Below the pieces are notes generated by a model. The model worked only from the letters and a program-made list of their open reading frames with translations. It was not told where the DNA came from and did not search any database. A DNA stretch of 64,000 bases from Robiginitomaculum sp. (GTDB taxonomy: Bacteria; Pseudomonadota; Alphaproteobacteria; Caulobacterales; Maricaulaceae). Made by a program: the position numbers and the translations under genes. The stretch covers positions 1 through 64,000 of the forward strand of contig JAJFFN010000035.1 in NCBI GenBank assembly GCA_021776635.1, written 5' to 3'. This document shows, piece after piece, positions 36,262-44,847 of the stretch. Every line of letters starts with the position of its first letter. Within the stretch, counting starts at the first letter, position 1.

Positions 36262-37329
36262 ATGAGAAAAGTTGCAATGATTACAGGTGTTACGGGGCAA
36301 GATGGAGCCTATCTTGCACGGTTGCTTTTAAACAAAGGGTATGTGGTCCACGGCATAAAGAGACGTTCTTCTTCTTTCAACACATCTCGAATTGACGATC
36401 TTTATGTTGACTCACATAATCCTGACGCTGACTTTTTTCTGCATTATGGAGACTTGACTGATTCCACAAATATTATTCGCCTTGTACAGGAAATCCATCC
36501 GGATGAAATTTATAACCTTGGCGCACAATCTCACGTGCAGGTTAGTTTTGACACACCTGAATATACAGCGAATTCGGACGCTATTGGCGCTCTACGTATT
36601 TTAGAGGCAATCCGGATTCTTGGGCTTGAAAAGAAAACCCGTTTTTATCAGGCTTCTACATCGGAACTATACGGAAAAGTTGTAGAAACACCACAATCCG
36701 AAACGACACCTTTTTACCCAAGAAGCCCATATGCTGCAGCTAAAATTTATGCCTATTGGGTAACAGTTAATTACCGCGAAGCCTATGGCATGCACGCTTC
36801 CAACGGCATTTTGTTTAACCATGAAAGTCCGTTGCGCGGGGAAACTTTTGTAACTCGTAAAATTACGCGTGCTGTTGCTGCCATACACCATGGAATTCAA
36901 AACCTAATTTATTTAGGCAATTTGGATGCTCAACGTGATTGGGGACATGCCAAAGATTATGTAGAAGGGATGTGGCGCATTGTACAATGTAAAGAACCTG
37001 ACGATTTTGTTCTCGGTACAGGTGAAATGCACTCTGTTAGAGAATTTGTTGAAATTGCCTTCAAAAAAATTGGTATTACGATTTCCTGGTCTGGAGAAGG
37101 TGTGAACGAATGTGGTAAAGATGCTGATACAGGTCGCACTTTAGTGAAAGTAGATGAACAGTATTTTCGCCCTACAGAAGTTGAGCTTCTTTTGTCTGAC
37201 TCCTCCAAGGCTAAAGAAAAACTTGGGTGGGTTCACTCCACTTCATTCCTGAGTTTGGTTGAAGAAATGATGGAAAGTGACCTAAAATTGGTCAAAATGG
37301 AAATGGAACAAAGAACCCGCCATGACTAA
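36262..37329 (+). CDS. gmd: GDP-mannose 4,6-dehydratase
   Basis: Complete 355-residue Gmd: NADP-binding [17 protein letters not shown] (7-23), catalytic Thr/Glu in STSELYGKV (132-140), YAAAK (YxxxK), and the [13 protein letters not shown] and [13 protein letters not shown] substrate segments. It converts GDP-D-mannose to GDP-4-keto-6-deoxymannose, which fcl then epimerises and reduces. It overlaps fcl by 8 nt. This is the functional copy; the fragment at 144-818 is a diverged paralogue. Confidence 0.97.
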   Translation: MRKVAMITGVTGQDGAYLARLLLNKGYVVHGIKRRSSSFNTSRIDDLYVDSHNPDADFFLHYGDLTDSTNIIRLVQEIHPDEIYNLGAQSHVQVSFDTPEYTANSDAIGALRILEAIRILGLEKKTRFYQASTSELYGKVVETPQSETTPFYPRSPYAAAKIYAYWVTVNYREAYGMHASNGILFNHESPLRGETFVTRKITRAVAAIHHGIQNLIYLGNLDAQRDWGHAKDYVEGMWRIVQCKEPDDFVLGTGEMHSVREFVEIAFKKIGITISWSGEGVNECGKDADTGRTLVKVDEQYFRPTEVELLLSDSSKAKEKLGWVHSTSFLSLVEEMMESDLKLVKMEMEQRTRHD

Positions 37330-38278
37330 ATATAGCCTTTCGGGAAAACGTATTTGGGTTGCTGGCCATCGTGGCATGGTGGGTGCGGCGATTGTTCGCC
37401 GCCTAGAGCAAGAAAAACCCCTAGAAATATTGACAACCACACGCGAGGACCTTGACTTACTAAACCAGGCCGATGTAGAGGCATGGGTGCAAGAAAACCG
37501 ACCAGAAGCTATCTTTTTAGCCGCAGCAAAGGTTGGCGGCATTCTTGCCAATGACACCTATGCAGGGCAGTTCTTGTATGAAAACATACAAATCGCCACA
37601 AATATCATACATTCCGCTTATTTAGCTAATGTAGAAAAATTGCTGTTTTTGGGATCGTCCTGTATCTATCCTAAATTTGCGCCACAACCAATCAAAGAAG
37701 CGTCTCTTTTGGAGGGGGCGTTAGAGCCTACTAACCAATGGTATGCGATTGCAAAAATAACAGGCCTTATGTTGTGTCGGGCTTATCGCCAACAATATGG
37801 TTGCGACTTCGTTTCTGCGATGCCAACCAACTTGTATGGGCCTGGTGACAATTATCATCTGCAAAATTCACATGTTATTCCTGCCCTCCTCCGTAAAGCC
37901 CACAATGCGAAAGAAAACAGCGCTGATTCTATGGAAATATGGGGGAGTGGTACAGTAAAGCGTGAATTTATGCATGTAGACGATTGCGCTGATGGTCTTG
38001 TTTTTGTGATGAAAAATATATCCCAAACCGAACATGTCAATATTGGAGCAGGATATGATGTTACAATTGCTGAATTAGCCTCATTGGTTATGAAAGCTGT
38101 TGGGTTTAAAGGCCACCTTACTAAGGACACAAGCAAGCCAGACGGGACGCCTCGGAAAATTATGGAGGATTCTGTGCTCAAGGACCTCGGATGGACGCCT
38201 ACTATACCATTAGAACAAGGCCTAATCGAATCTTACAAATGGTTCCTCAAACATTTAGAAAACATTCGAGAAGTTTAA
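37322..38278 (+). CDS. fcl: GDP-L-fucose synthase
   Basis: 318 residues: [17 protein letters not shown] binds [19 protein letters not shown] holds the catalytic Ser/Cys region; [15 protein letters not shown] has Yxxx[11 protein letters not shown] and [14 protein letters not shown] are GDP-fucose synthase signatures. It performs the 3,5-epimerisation and 4-reduction that yield GDP-L-fucose. Coupled to gmd by an 8-nt overlap. The fucose is presumably added by one of the glycosyltransferases of the island. Confidence 0.96.
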   Translation: MTKYSLSGKRIWVAGHRGMVGAAIVRRLEQEKPLEILTTTREDLDLLNQADVEAWVQENRPEAIFLAAAKVGGILANDTYAGQFLYENIQIATNIIHSAYLANVEKLLFLGSSCIYPKFAPQPIKEASLLEGALEPTNQWYAIAKITGLMLCRAYRQQYGCDFVSAMPTNLYGPGDNYHLQNSHVIPALLRKAHNAKENSADSMEIWGSGTVKREFMHVDDCADGLVFVMKNISQTEHVNIGAGYDVTIAELASLVMKAVGFKGHLTKDTSKPDGTPRKIMEDSVLKDLGWTPTIPLEQGLIESYKWFLKHLENIREV

Positions 38279-38492
38279 ATTTATAGTATTAATATAAACC
38301 CAAAAACATATCCACGGTTTTAGCGGTTTAAATATCAATGTTCACAATGGGTTGCAGTTTTTCCATATGAACACATCCGCATGTTTCCCCTGTGCTATAC
38401 CTAAATTGTTCTCTTCTTTGGGACAAGGAAACGTTCGTTGCACCCCAAGGGTATTTCCAAGAGGGCGCACCTTCGCACCGCTTGACAAATAA

Positions 38493-38569
38493 TGGTGGGT
38501 GAGGAGGGACTTGAACCCCCGACCAGCCGGTTATGAGCCGGCGGCTCTAACCAGCTGAGCTACTCACCC
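38493..38569 (-). tRNA. tRNA with CAT anticodon, probably elongator tRNA-Met
   Basis: A 77-nt cloverleaf including encoded CCA. Acceptor GGGTGAG/CTCACCC, D-arm TAGCTCAGCTGGTTAGAG, anticodon stem around CTCATAA, T-arm GGGGGTTCAAGTCCCTC. The paired first base pair (G1-C72) rules out initiator tRNA. An Ile tRNA whose CAT is modified to lysidine cannot be excluded by eye. Confidence 0.9.
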
Positions 38570-38757
38570 TCAAATGGTTATGACTGCCCTATAACGACTG
38601 GCCGACAAGAAGAAAAGCCCTAATACATACTTGTTGAGTTCTTTTGTATTTGGGAGAATAATAAACAAGAAAACCGCTTGTCAAAATTCAAAGGCTTTGT
38701 AGTTTGAGAGCTGGTGTGTTTAACTTCCTAAACTGAAACGCGCTTTGGAGAGACAAA

Positions 38758-39015
38758 ATGGTAAAACCAATCGACAGAAAAGCATACTGGCACGCAACCA
38801 TTCGCCTGACAAGCACACTTCTTGTTATTTGGTTTATGGTGTCTTTTGGTGCAGGCATTTTGTTTCGTACTTTTCTTGATGAGTTTAGTCTTAGGGGCGC
38901 GCCCCTTGGATTTTGGTTTGCGCAAAATGGCTCCATTTATGTCTTTGTTGGTCTGATTTTTTATTATTGTTGGGCCATGAACAAGATTGAGTTAAAATTC
39001 GGCATTAACGGTTAA
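38758..39015 (+). CDS. DUF4212 small membrane subunit of a sodium:solute symporter
   Basis: 85 residues with two membrane spans (LTSTLLVIWFMVSFGAGILF and GSIYVFVGLIFYYCWAMNKIE), matching DUF4212 in length and pattern. DUF4212 genes regularly precede an SSS-family symporter, as here 4 nt downstream. It probably helps assemble or stabilise the transporter. Confidence 0.9.
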   Translation: MVKPIDRKAYWHATIRLTSTLLVIWFMVSFGAGILFRTFLDEFSLRGAPLGFWFAQNGSIYVFVGLIFYYCWAMNKIELKFGING

Positions 39016-39019
39016 GATT

Positions 39020-40765
39020 ATGGATCAAACCATCTGGAGCTATGTTTTTGTCAGCCTGACCTTTTCGGTATATATTGGTATTGCTCTTTGGTCACGCGCA
39101 GGATCAACAGAAGATTTTTATGTTGCTGGTCATGATGTTCATCCCATTGTCAACGGAATGGCAACAGCCGCAGATTGGATGTCTGCGGCTTCGTTTTTAT
39201 CCATGGCCGGGCTTATCGCTTTTTTGGGCTATGGTGGTTCGGTTTACCTTATGGGTTGGACAGGCGGCTATGTTTTATTAGCCCTTTTGCTTGCCCCGTT
39301 TTTACGCGAATTTGGAAAATTCACTGTCCCTGATTTTATTGGCGACCGCTATTATTCATCCTTTGCACGTATTGTGGCCGTGCTTTGTGCTCTGATGATA
39401 TCGTTTACTTATATTGCCGGTCAAATGAAAGGCGTCGGCGTTGCATTTTCAGGCTTTCTCGGTATTCCGTTTGAAGCGGGTATTCTTATCGGAATGGTGA
39501 TAGTGTTTTTCTATGCCGTGCTTGGCGGCATGAAAGGCATCACCTATACACAAGTTGCGCAATACTGTGTATTAATATTTGCTTACACGGTGCCCGCTAT
39601 ATTTATTTCTATAATTATTACCAATAATCCGGTACCGCAGCTTGGCTTTATTTCCAACGTAAAAGGTACGGATATTGCCATGCTAGATAAGCTCAACACC
39701 GTTGTTACAGATTTGGGTTTTTTAGAATACACATCAACCAATAAATCTATGTTTGATGTGTTTTGTATCACCGCTGCGCTCATGTTTGGCACCGCAGGTT
39801 TGCCGCATGTCATCATCCGATTTTTCACCGTTAAATCAGCCAAGGCCGCACGGGTTTCTGCGGGTTGGGCTTTGGTTTTTATTGCACTGCTTTATACAAC
39901 GGCGCCTGCCGTTGGCGCTTTCGCTCGCCTTAATTTTATAGATACTATCAATGAGGCGGTATATATTGGCGACACAGAAAACTACGAAATACGCGCTGCT
40001 GAGATAATTTCTCTAGGCGACAATCCTGTTCCCCAGTGGTACAAATCTTGGGAAAAGACGGGGCTTCTTAAATTCGAAGATAAAAATGGCGACGGGATTA
40101 TGCAATACCGCGGGCCGAATGCGCCGGACGGGTTAGAAAATGAAGTCAACCCGAACCGCGATATTTTTGTTCTTGCCAATCCGGAAATTGCCAGGCTTCC
40201 TGGTTGGGTTATTGGATTGGTAGTCGCAGGCGGATTAGCCGCTGCACTGTCCACTGCGGCCGGCTTGCTCATGGTTATTTCATCAGCAATTAGTCATGAT
40301 TTGTGCCGACGAACTTTGTTCCCGAAGATGAATGATGTGGCTGAGCTTCGCGTGGCACGGTTTTCTGCGGCTGGAGCCGTTTTATGCGCAGGACTATTGG
40401 GTTTGTTTGCGTCGCAGCTCGGCTTTGTCGCGCAAGTCGTAGCCTTTGCATTTGGACTTGCTGCGGCGTCTTTGTTTCCTGTAATTTTCCTGGGCGTTTT
40501 TTGGAAGCGCATGAACAAAGAGGGTGCCGTTTCTTCTATGCTGTTTGGTTTGGTTTCCACACTGTCCTATATCATATATTTCAAGTTTTTGGGGGGTTCG
40601 CAAGCCGGTTGGTGGTTTGGTGTCTCGCCTGAAGGCATTGGCTTTTTGTTCATGTGGGGCGCATTGGTTCTCGGTATTATTGTGTCGCTTGCAACGCCCT
40701 CGCCTCCGCAAAGCGTCCAAGATTTGGTAGAAAGGATCAGGGTTCCCGGTGCCAATCAAACTTAG
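39020..40765 (+). CDS. Sodium:solute symporter (SSS family, organic-acid type)
   Basis: 581 residues and about 13 membrane spans. Typical SSS features are FYVAGHDVHPIVNGMATAADWMSAASFLSMAGLIA at 33-67, YTYIAGQMKGVGVAFSGFL-like segments, and the conserved GTAGLPHVIIRFFTV (about 252-266), which occurs in acetate/pyruvate-type permeases. A soluble loop of about 80 residues near the middle (around 310-390) is characteristic of the subfamily paired with DUF4212. It likely imports short organic acids with sodium; substrate unproven. Confidence 0.9.
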   Translation: MDQTIWSYVFVSLTFSVYIGIALWSRAGSTEDFYVAGHDVHPIVNGMATAADWMSAASFLSMAGLIAFLGYGGSVYLMGWTGGYVLLALLLAPFLREFGKFTVPDFIGDRYYSSFARIVAVLCALMISFTYIAGQMKGVGVAFSGFLGIPFEAGILIGMVIVFFYAVLGGMKGITYTQVAQYCVLIFAYTVPAIFISIIITNNPVPQLGFISNVKGTDIAMLDKLNTVVTDLGFLEYTSTNKSMFDVFCITAALMFGTAGLPHVIIRFFTVKSAKAARVSAGWALVFIALLYTTAPAVGAFARLNFIDTINEAVYIGDTENYEIRAAEIISLGDNPVPQWYKSWEKTGLLKFEDKNGDGIMQYRGPNAPDGLENEVNPNRDIFVLANPEIARLPGWVIGLVVAGGLAAALSTAAGLLMVISSAISHDLCRRTLFPKMNDVAELRVARFSAAGAVLCAGLLGLFASQLGFVAQVVAFAFGLAAASLFPVIFLGVFWKRMNKEGAVSSMLFGLVSTLSYIIYFKFLGGSQAGWWFGVSPEGIGFLFMWGALVLGIIVSLATPSPPQSVQDLVERIRVPGANQT

Positions 40766-40840
40766 TTGGCCTTGTTTTTTCCGCCGTTGCTCTAACATTA
40801 AATTTCAGAAAATTGGGGGCTTTTATTAACAAAGAGATAG

Positions 40841-40917
40841 TGGCGACCCCGGGTGGATTTGAACCACCGACCTCAAGATTAGGAATCTTGCGCTCTATCC
40901 AACTGAGCTACGGGGCC
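40841..40917 (-). tRNA. tRNA-Arg (CCT anticodon)
   Basis: A 77-nt cloverleaf with encoded CCA: acceptor GGCCCCG pairing with CGGGGTC (one G-U pair), D-arm TAGCTCAGTTGGATAGAG, anticodon loop TTCCTAA on a CAAGA/TCTTG stem, T-arm GGTGGTTCAAATCCACC. Confidence 0.95.
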
Positions 40918-41036
40918 TTGTTATGGTTTTATAGTTTTATTTTTGTGCTTGCACAGCATATTTTCATTAGACAAACCAGTGTTTACCTTTTTACGTTTTG
41001 AGAGTATACTAAATAAAGCTATCTTGGAGGCGTTCG

Positions 41037-41882
41037 GTGCATTGGCTTAAAATATTGGTTTACTCAATAGTCGTTGTCGGCACCTTTGTTTTTATGCCGC
41101 AAATTGTCATCGCAAAAAATGTGAATAGCAAAACTATACAGTCCGACTTATTAGCTGGTGAAAGCGGTCAGGTAGCCAGGGTTATTGACGGAGATAGTTT
41201 CGTCCTTGCTAGCGGCTTAAACGTATCGTTGTCAGCCATCCAAGCGCCCAAGTTTGAACGGGTAGGAGAATTTACGACCTGGCCTCTCGCAAATGAAGCG
41301 CGGGAAACTTTGTGGGCTTTGGTCGCAGGAAAAACGGTGAAGCTTTATTACGGCGGCGACAATCGAGACCGTTATGATCGCGCTATTGCGCAAGTCCACA
41401 TTTTGGATGAAAATGGAAAGCCAAGGGTTTGGTTACAAGAAGAACTGGTCAAAACAGGTATGGCGCGCGTCTATAGCTGGCAAGGATATCGACAAGATAT
41501 TGATGCTTTATACCGCGCCGAAACCGAGGCCCGTAGAGCAAAGCGCGGGATATGGAACGCTAAGAATACTAATGGGTTTTATGACCTGCGTAAACCAGAT
41601 CCCGACCCTTTGGTACAATTTGTTGACAGCGTACAAATCATTGAAGGCATTATTATCAAAACAGCAGATGTGCGCCGTACCATTTATTTAAATTTTGGGT
41701 CGGATTATCAAACCGATTTTACCATCGCAATTCCAAAAAAATCACGTAAACATTTTAAGAATGCTTCTTATGATCCTTTGACATTAACGGGGGCGAAAGT
41801 ACGTGTGCGCGGTTATATAGAGGTTTATGGTGGCCCGATTGTTTGGCTTAATGACCCAAAAAGGTTAGAAGTTTTAGACTGA
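41037..41882 (+). CDS. Secreted staphylococcal nuclease-like (SNase) protein
   Basis: 281 residues with a GTG start 6 nt after GGAGG. A signal peptide (hydrophobic core about 5-24, FVFMPQIVIA) precedes an OB-fold SNase domain: VARVIDGDSFVLASGL (about 44-59), LSAIQAPKFE, NRDRYDRAIAQVHI and GMARVY. The usual catalytic first Arg of the RLxGIDAPE motif is replaced (SLSAIQAPKFE), so nuclease activity is uncertain. The C-terminal 90 residues form a second beta-rich module. Confidence 0.82.
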   Translation: MHWLKILVYSIVVVGTFVFMPQIVIAKNVNSKTIQSDLLAGESGQVARVIDGDSFVLASGLNVSLSAIQAPKFERVGEFTTWPLANEARETLWALVAGKTVKLYYGGDNRDRYDRAIAQVHILDENGKPRVWLQEELVKTGMARVYSWQGYRQDIDALYRAETEARRAKRGIWNAKNTNGFYDLRKPDPDPLVQFVDSVQIIEGIIIKTADVRRTIYLNFGSDYQTDFTIAIPKKSRKHFKNASYDPLTLTGAKVRVRGYIEVYGGPIVWLNDPKRLEVLD

Positions 41883-41986
41883 GTAAGTGCATAATTGTCA
41901 TGTGTCTTTTCCTTTTGTTAACCATAGTTTAACGGTGTCAGTCGCATTGTATCATTTAGCAATGCTTGCCATTAATGGAGAATTAA

Positions 41987-42649
41987 ATGCTGTTATACTT
42001 AAACCGAAAGCTCGGTAGCGAAAATTTTGGCCGGTATTTCCCGCATCTTATCTTTGCCTTGTTGCTAGCTATGGGGCTTGTTTTATCGGGGTGTGCGACA
42101 ACACAAAGCGATCCAACTTCGCGTGCAGCTACAAACTCAGATCAGCAATTTAACGGCGAACCCGGCGCTACATATAATGAAAATGAGTTGGTTGCAGCTC
42201 TTTCTACTCATTTAGGTGTCACCTCTGAAAGCGCGGGCACCATGATCGAACGCCTGTTTCGTAAGCAAGGCCGACCGGTTGGTTATATTACCGGCCAAGA
42301 AGGCGGCGGCGCATTTGTGGTTGGACTTAGGTACGGCGACGGTACGCTTTGGATGAAAGACGGCAGTAACCACAAAGTATATTGGCGCGGGCCGAGTATC
42401 GGTTGGGATTGGGGCGGCAATGCTTCTAAGGTTTTTACGCTTGTTTACGGACTTGAAGATCCAAATTATATTTTCCGCCGCTTCCCCGGTGTTGATGGCT
42501 CAGCATATATCGTTGGCGGTATGGGGGTTAATTACCAACGGGCCGAGGGCGTTACTCTTGCGCCAATCCGCACTGGGGTTGGCGCTAGGCTCGGCGCCAA
42601 TGTTGGTTATGTTGCCTATAAACGCAAAAAAAGTGTCTGGCCGTTTTAA
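41987..42649 (+). CDS. DUF1134 (EipA-like) envelope lipoprotein
   Basis: 220 residues with a lipobox LVLSGC (Cys36). The mature part contains the DUF1134 core: GVTSESAGTMIERLFRKQGRPVGYITGQEGGGAF, GLRYGDGTLWMKDG, WRGPSIGWDWGGNASKVFTLVYGL and GVGARLGANVGY. DUF1134 proteins are alphaproteobacterial envelope proteins; Brucella EipA maintains envelope integrity. Its 3' end overlaps the opposing LytTR gene by 4 nt. Known EipA is reported as a periplasmic protein, so the apparent lipidation here is worth noting. Confidence 0.88.
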   Translation: MLLYLNRKLGSENFGRYFPHLIFALLLAMGLVLSGCATTQSDPTSRAATNSDQQFNGEPGATYNENELVAALSTHLGVTSESAGTMIERLFRKQGRPVGYITGQEGGGAFVVGLRYGDGTLWMKDGSNHKVYWRGPSIGWDWGGNASKVFTLVYGLEDPNYIFRRFPGVDGSAYIVGGMGVNYQRAEGVTLAPIRTGVGARLGANVGYVAYKRKKSVWPF

Positions 42650-43458
42650 TCAAGCATATTTGAATAACGCCTGCTCATTGTAATTTCATCACCATTGCTC
42701 ATGGTAAGATTGCGGCTCCCGTTTTTGTCAGGCTTGCGCTCGCGAATATGGTTTGGGTTAACAAGTGTGCTACGGTGGATACGACGTAGTTGACCGCTTT
42801 GTTTGTTTATCAGTGTTTGTAGGTCTTCAAGAGTTGAGCGCACCAAATATGTTTTATCTGCGAGGATTACATCCACATAGTTCCCTGCCGCTTTGACATA
42901 AATTATTTCGGACGGTTTGACCCAAATGGAACGACTACCACAATTAAGCTCGACGACTTGTTCTTTTTCAGGATTAGCGCCCGGCAATTGTGTCATGATT
43001 AAATACGCCACTGCAACGATCAAATATGTTGCCATGTCGAGTGGGTATTCCAACAATGCGCTCTTAGGCAAGCCACCATAAACATACCGCCCGCCAAGCA
43101 TGTACATAACCGTCTTGCGCAATATAATGAACCCCGTGACGTGCAAGATGAAGAAAACAACAGTAAATAAAAAATGATAAACAGCGTTCTTTGTCCAAGC
43201 CGTTGTGCTAAGTGGATAGCTGCGCACAGCCCAAATAATAAATGGTATTGCTGCAGCGATTAATACAAAACTGGTATATTGCTCTACAACAGGCAACCAC
43301 CTAGCCTCCCCTACATCGTATCCAACATCTCTGCTATACAGGCTAAAGGCATCTACTGTGATTTTTACAAATATCAGCACTGTAACAATTACTATAAATT
43401 TACGGTCACTGTCTCCAATTTGAGCAAGTGTAAGTTTTGGTTGTGTGCGCTTCTCCAT
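42646..43458 (-). CDS. Membrane-bound LytTR-type transcription regulator
   Basis: 270 residues. Four predicted membrane spans fill the N-terminal 160 residues (including FIVIVTVLIFVKITVDAF and MATYLIVAVAYLIMTQL), then a LytTR DNA-binding domain with IWVKPSEIIYVKAAGNYVDVIL, YLVRSTLEDLQTLI and QLRRIHRSTLVNPNHI. There is no receiver domain, so the membrane part is the sensor. It is divergent from an acyltransferase gene, and the shared promoter holds an array of 21-bp-spaced repeats that probably forms its operator. Confidence 0.88.
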   Translation of the reverse strand: MEKRTQPKLTLAQIGDSDRKFIVIVTVLIFVKITVDAFSLYSRDVGYDVGEARWLPVVEQYTSFVLIAAAIPFIIWAVRSYPLSTTAWTKNAVYHFLFTVVFFILHVTGFIILRKTVMYMLGGRYVYGGLPKSALLEYPLDMATYLIVAVAYLIMTQLPGANPEKEQVVELNCGSRSIWVKPSEIIYVKAAGNYVDVILADKTYLVRSTLEDLQTLINKQSGQLRRIHRSTLVNPNHIRERKPDKNGSRNLTMSNGDEITMSRRYSNMLD

Positions 43459-43518
43459 ACCCTAATATGAGACAAAATAGACTGTTTTGGCTAGAGCCAA
43501 TGTGTGAAAGTCGTTACC

Positions 43519-43611
43519 GTTCATCCCTAAAAACCTAGGTTTCGTCCCCACGGTAGTTTATTTCGTCCCACCTGTGTCATCTCCCATCCCTTAGTGACTG
43601 CGGTCTTTCCC
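43519..43611 (+). promoter_or_regulatory. Five direct repeats at exact 21-bp period (candidate LytTR operator)
   Basis: TCCC cores occur at 43524, 43545, 43566, 43587 and 43608, each exactly 21 bp apart. Aligned 9-mers are GTTCATCCC (43519), TTTCGTCCC (43540), TTTCGTCCC (43561), TCCCATCCC (43582) and GTCTTTCCC (43603). LytTR proteins bind pairs of 9-bp direct repeats with 12-13-bp spacers, a 21-22-bp period. ACCGTTCAT at 43516 fits their published consensus W-M-M-G-T-T-N-R-K. The array lies between the divergent regulator and its putative target, upstream of the ATG at 43648. Confidence 0.75.
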
Positions 43612-43647
43612 ATGCTTATTAGTGTTAACGCCTAATTGGAGAGTACA

Positions 43648-44847
43648 ATGTCAGCAAAAAACAACATGAGTAATGAACGACGTTATGATCTTGACTGGAT
43701 ACGGGTCGGGGCTTTTATGCTCTTGATCTTTTATCATATCGGTATGATGTATGTGCCGTGGGATTGGCATATTGCCAGTTCCCATAAAGTTGAAACTTTA
43801 GATACACCAATGATGCTGCTAAATGCGTGGCGGCTCAGCATATTGTTTTTTGTTTCCGGAATATCTGTTCGCTATGCGGCAGACAAATATAGAGGACAAG
43901 GCTTTGTCAAAACACGTTTCTGGCGCCTGTTCATTCCGATAGTTTTTGGCATATTGGTAATCGTCCCGCCGCAAACTTATTTGCAGCTACGTATGGCTGG
44001 CACGATTGATGCCAATTTGTTCAGGTTTTACAAAACTTACCTTAATTTAAACCAAGCTTGGTCGGTGATAACACCAACATGGAACCACCTTTGGTACGTA
44101 GTTTATATCTTGCCGTATACTATGTTGGTGTTGTTATTTACGCCTGTGCTAAACCGCTTACAACTCGGCAAGGTTGGTGCATTGGTTGCAACAATTACAA
44201 AGGGTTGGTGTCTCTTATTTGTTCCTGCCATTTTATTGTTAATCTACAGATTTACTTTAGTAACACGGTTTGAAACAACCCATGCTTTTTGGGGAGATTG
44301 GGCCAATCATGCAATAAGTTTCACCATGTTTTTGATGGGCTGGTTTTGGGCCAAAAGCCCCGCTTTCTGGAGCACGGTTGACAAAGTTTGGAAAACCGCC
44401 GCCGCCCTTACTTTGCTCTCAATCGTTATTTTAGCGGTAGCATATGAAAATTGGGAGATAGTTTTGCAAAGCGATCCCTCGCTAACCGCCGCACTAATGC
44501 TTCGCGTGTTTTATGCGTGGATAATGATTATTTCTATTCTTGGCTTCGGCCAAGCCTATCTCAACCGCCCCTCCAAAGCCTTGACATATATGACCCAAGC
44601 CATTTTCCCTTGGTACATTCTGCACCAAACCATAACTATTATCATCGGCTATGTGCTGGTAACAAATTTCAAACTTAGCTTAGCCTCTGAAAGCACGCTC
44701 GTTGTTTTTGGCACCATAGCGGGTTGTGCTTTGCTCCATGAATTCGTCATTAGGCGTGTGCGGATATTACGGCCATTGTTTGGGTTGCCAATGGACGCAA
44801 AAACTACCTCCGCAAAAAGGCACCGGCCTTTTTCGCTTGTGCGATGA
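43648..44847 (+). CDS. Acyltransferase family 3 membrane protein
   Basis: 399 residues from the ATG at 43648, preceded at 5 nt by GGAGAG. About ten membrane spans; the N-terminus YDLDWIRVGAFMLLIFYHIGMMY carries the family His, followed by RLSILFFVSGISVRYA and RFWRLFIPIVFGILVIVPPQTYLQ. Such proteins acylate glycans, lipids or peptides at the inner membrane; many are paired with a LytTR regulator as here. It is unrelated in locus to the broken acyltransferase at 21-22 kb. The 3' end overlaps the opposing pheT by 44 nt. Confidence 0.85.
   Translation: MSAKNNMSNERRYDLDWIRVGAFMLLIFYHIGMMYVPWDWHIASSHKVETLDTPMMLLNAWRLSILFFVSGISVRYAADKYRGQGFVKTRFWRLFIPIVFGILVIVPPQTYLQLRMAGTIDANLFRFYKTYLNLNQAWSVITPTWNHLWYVVYILPYTMLVLLFTPVLNRLQLGKVGALVATITKGWCLLFVPAILLLIYRFTLVTRFETTHAFWGDWANHAISFTMFLMGWFWAKSPAFWSTVDKVWKTAAALTLLSIVILAVAYENWEIVLQSDPSLTAALMLRVFYAWIMIISILGFGQAYLNRPSKALTYMTQAIFPWYILHQTITIIIGYVLVTNFKLSLASESTLVVFGTIAGCALLHEFVIRRVRILRPLFGLPMDAKTTSAKRHRPFSLVR

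Noticed and set aside
38658-38684. Minus-strand promoter for the tRNA with CAT anticodon (TTGACA at 38684-38679)
   Set aside because: The -35 is perfect but the best -10 (TATTAT) is at 15 bp spacing and about 90 bp from the tRNA, so I do not list it as a feature.
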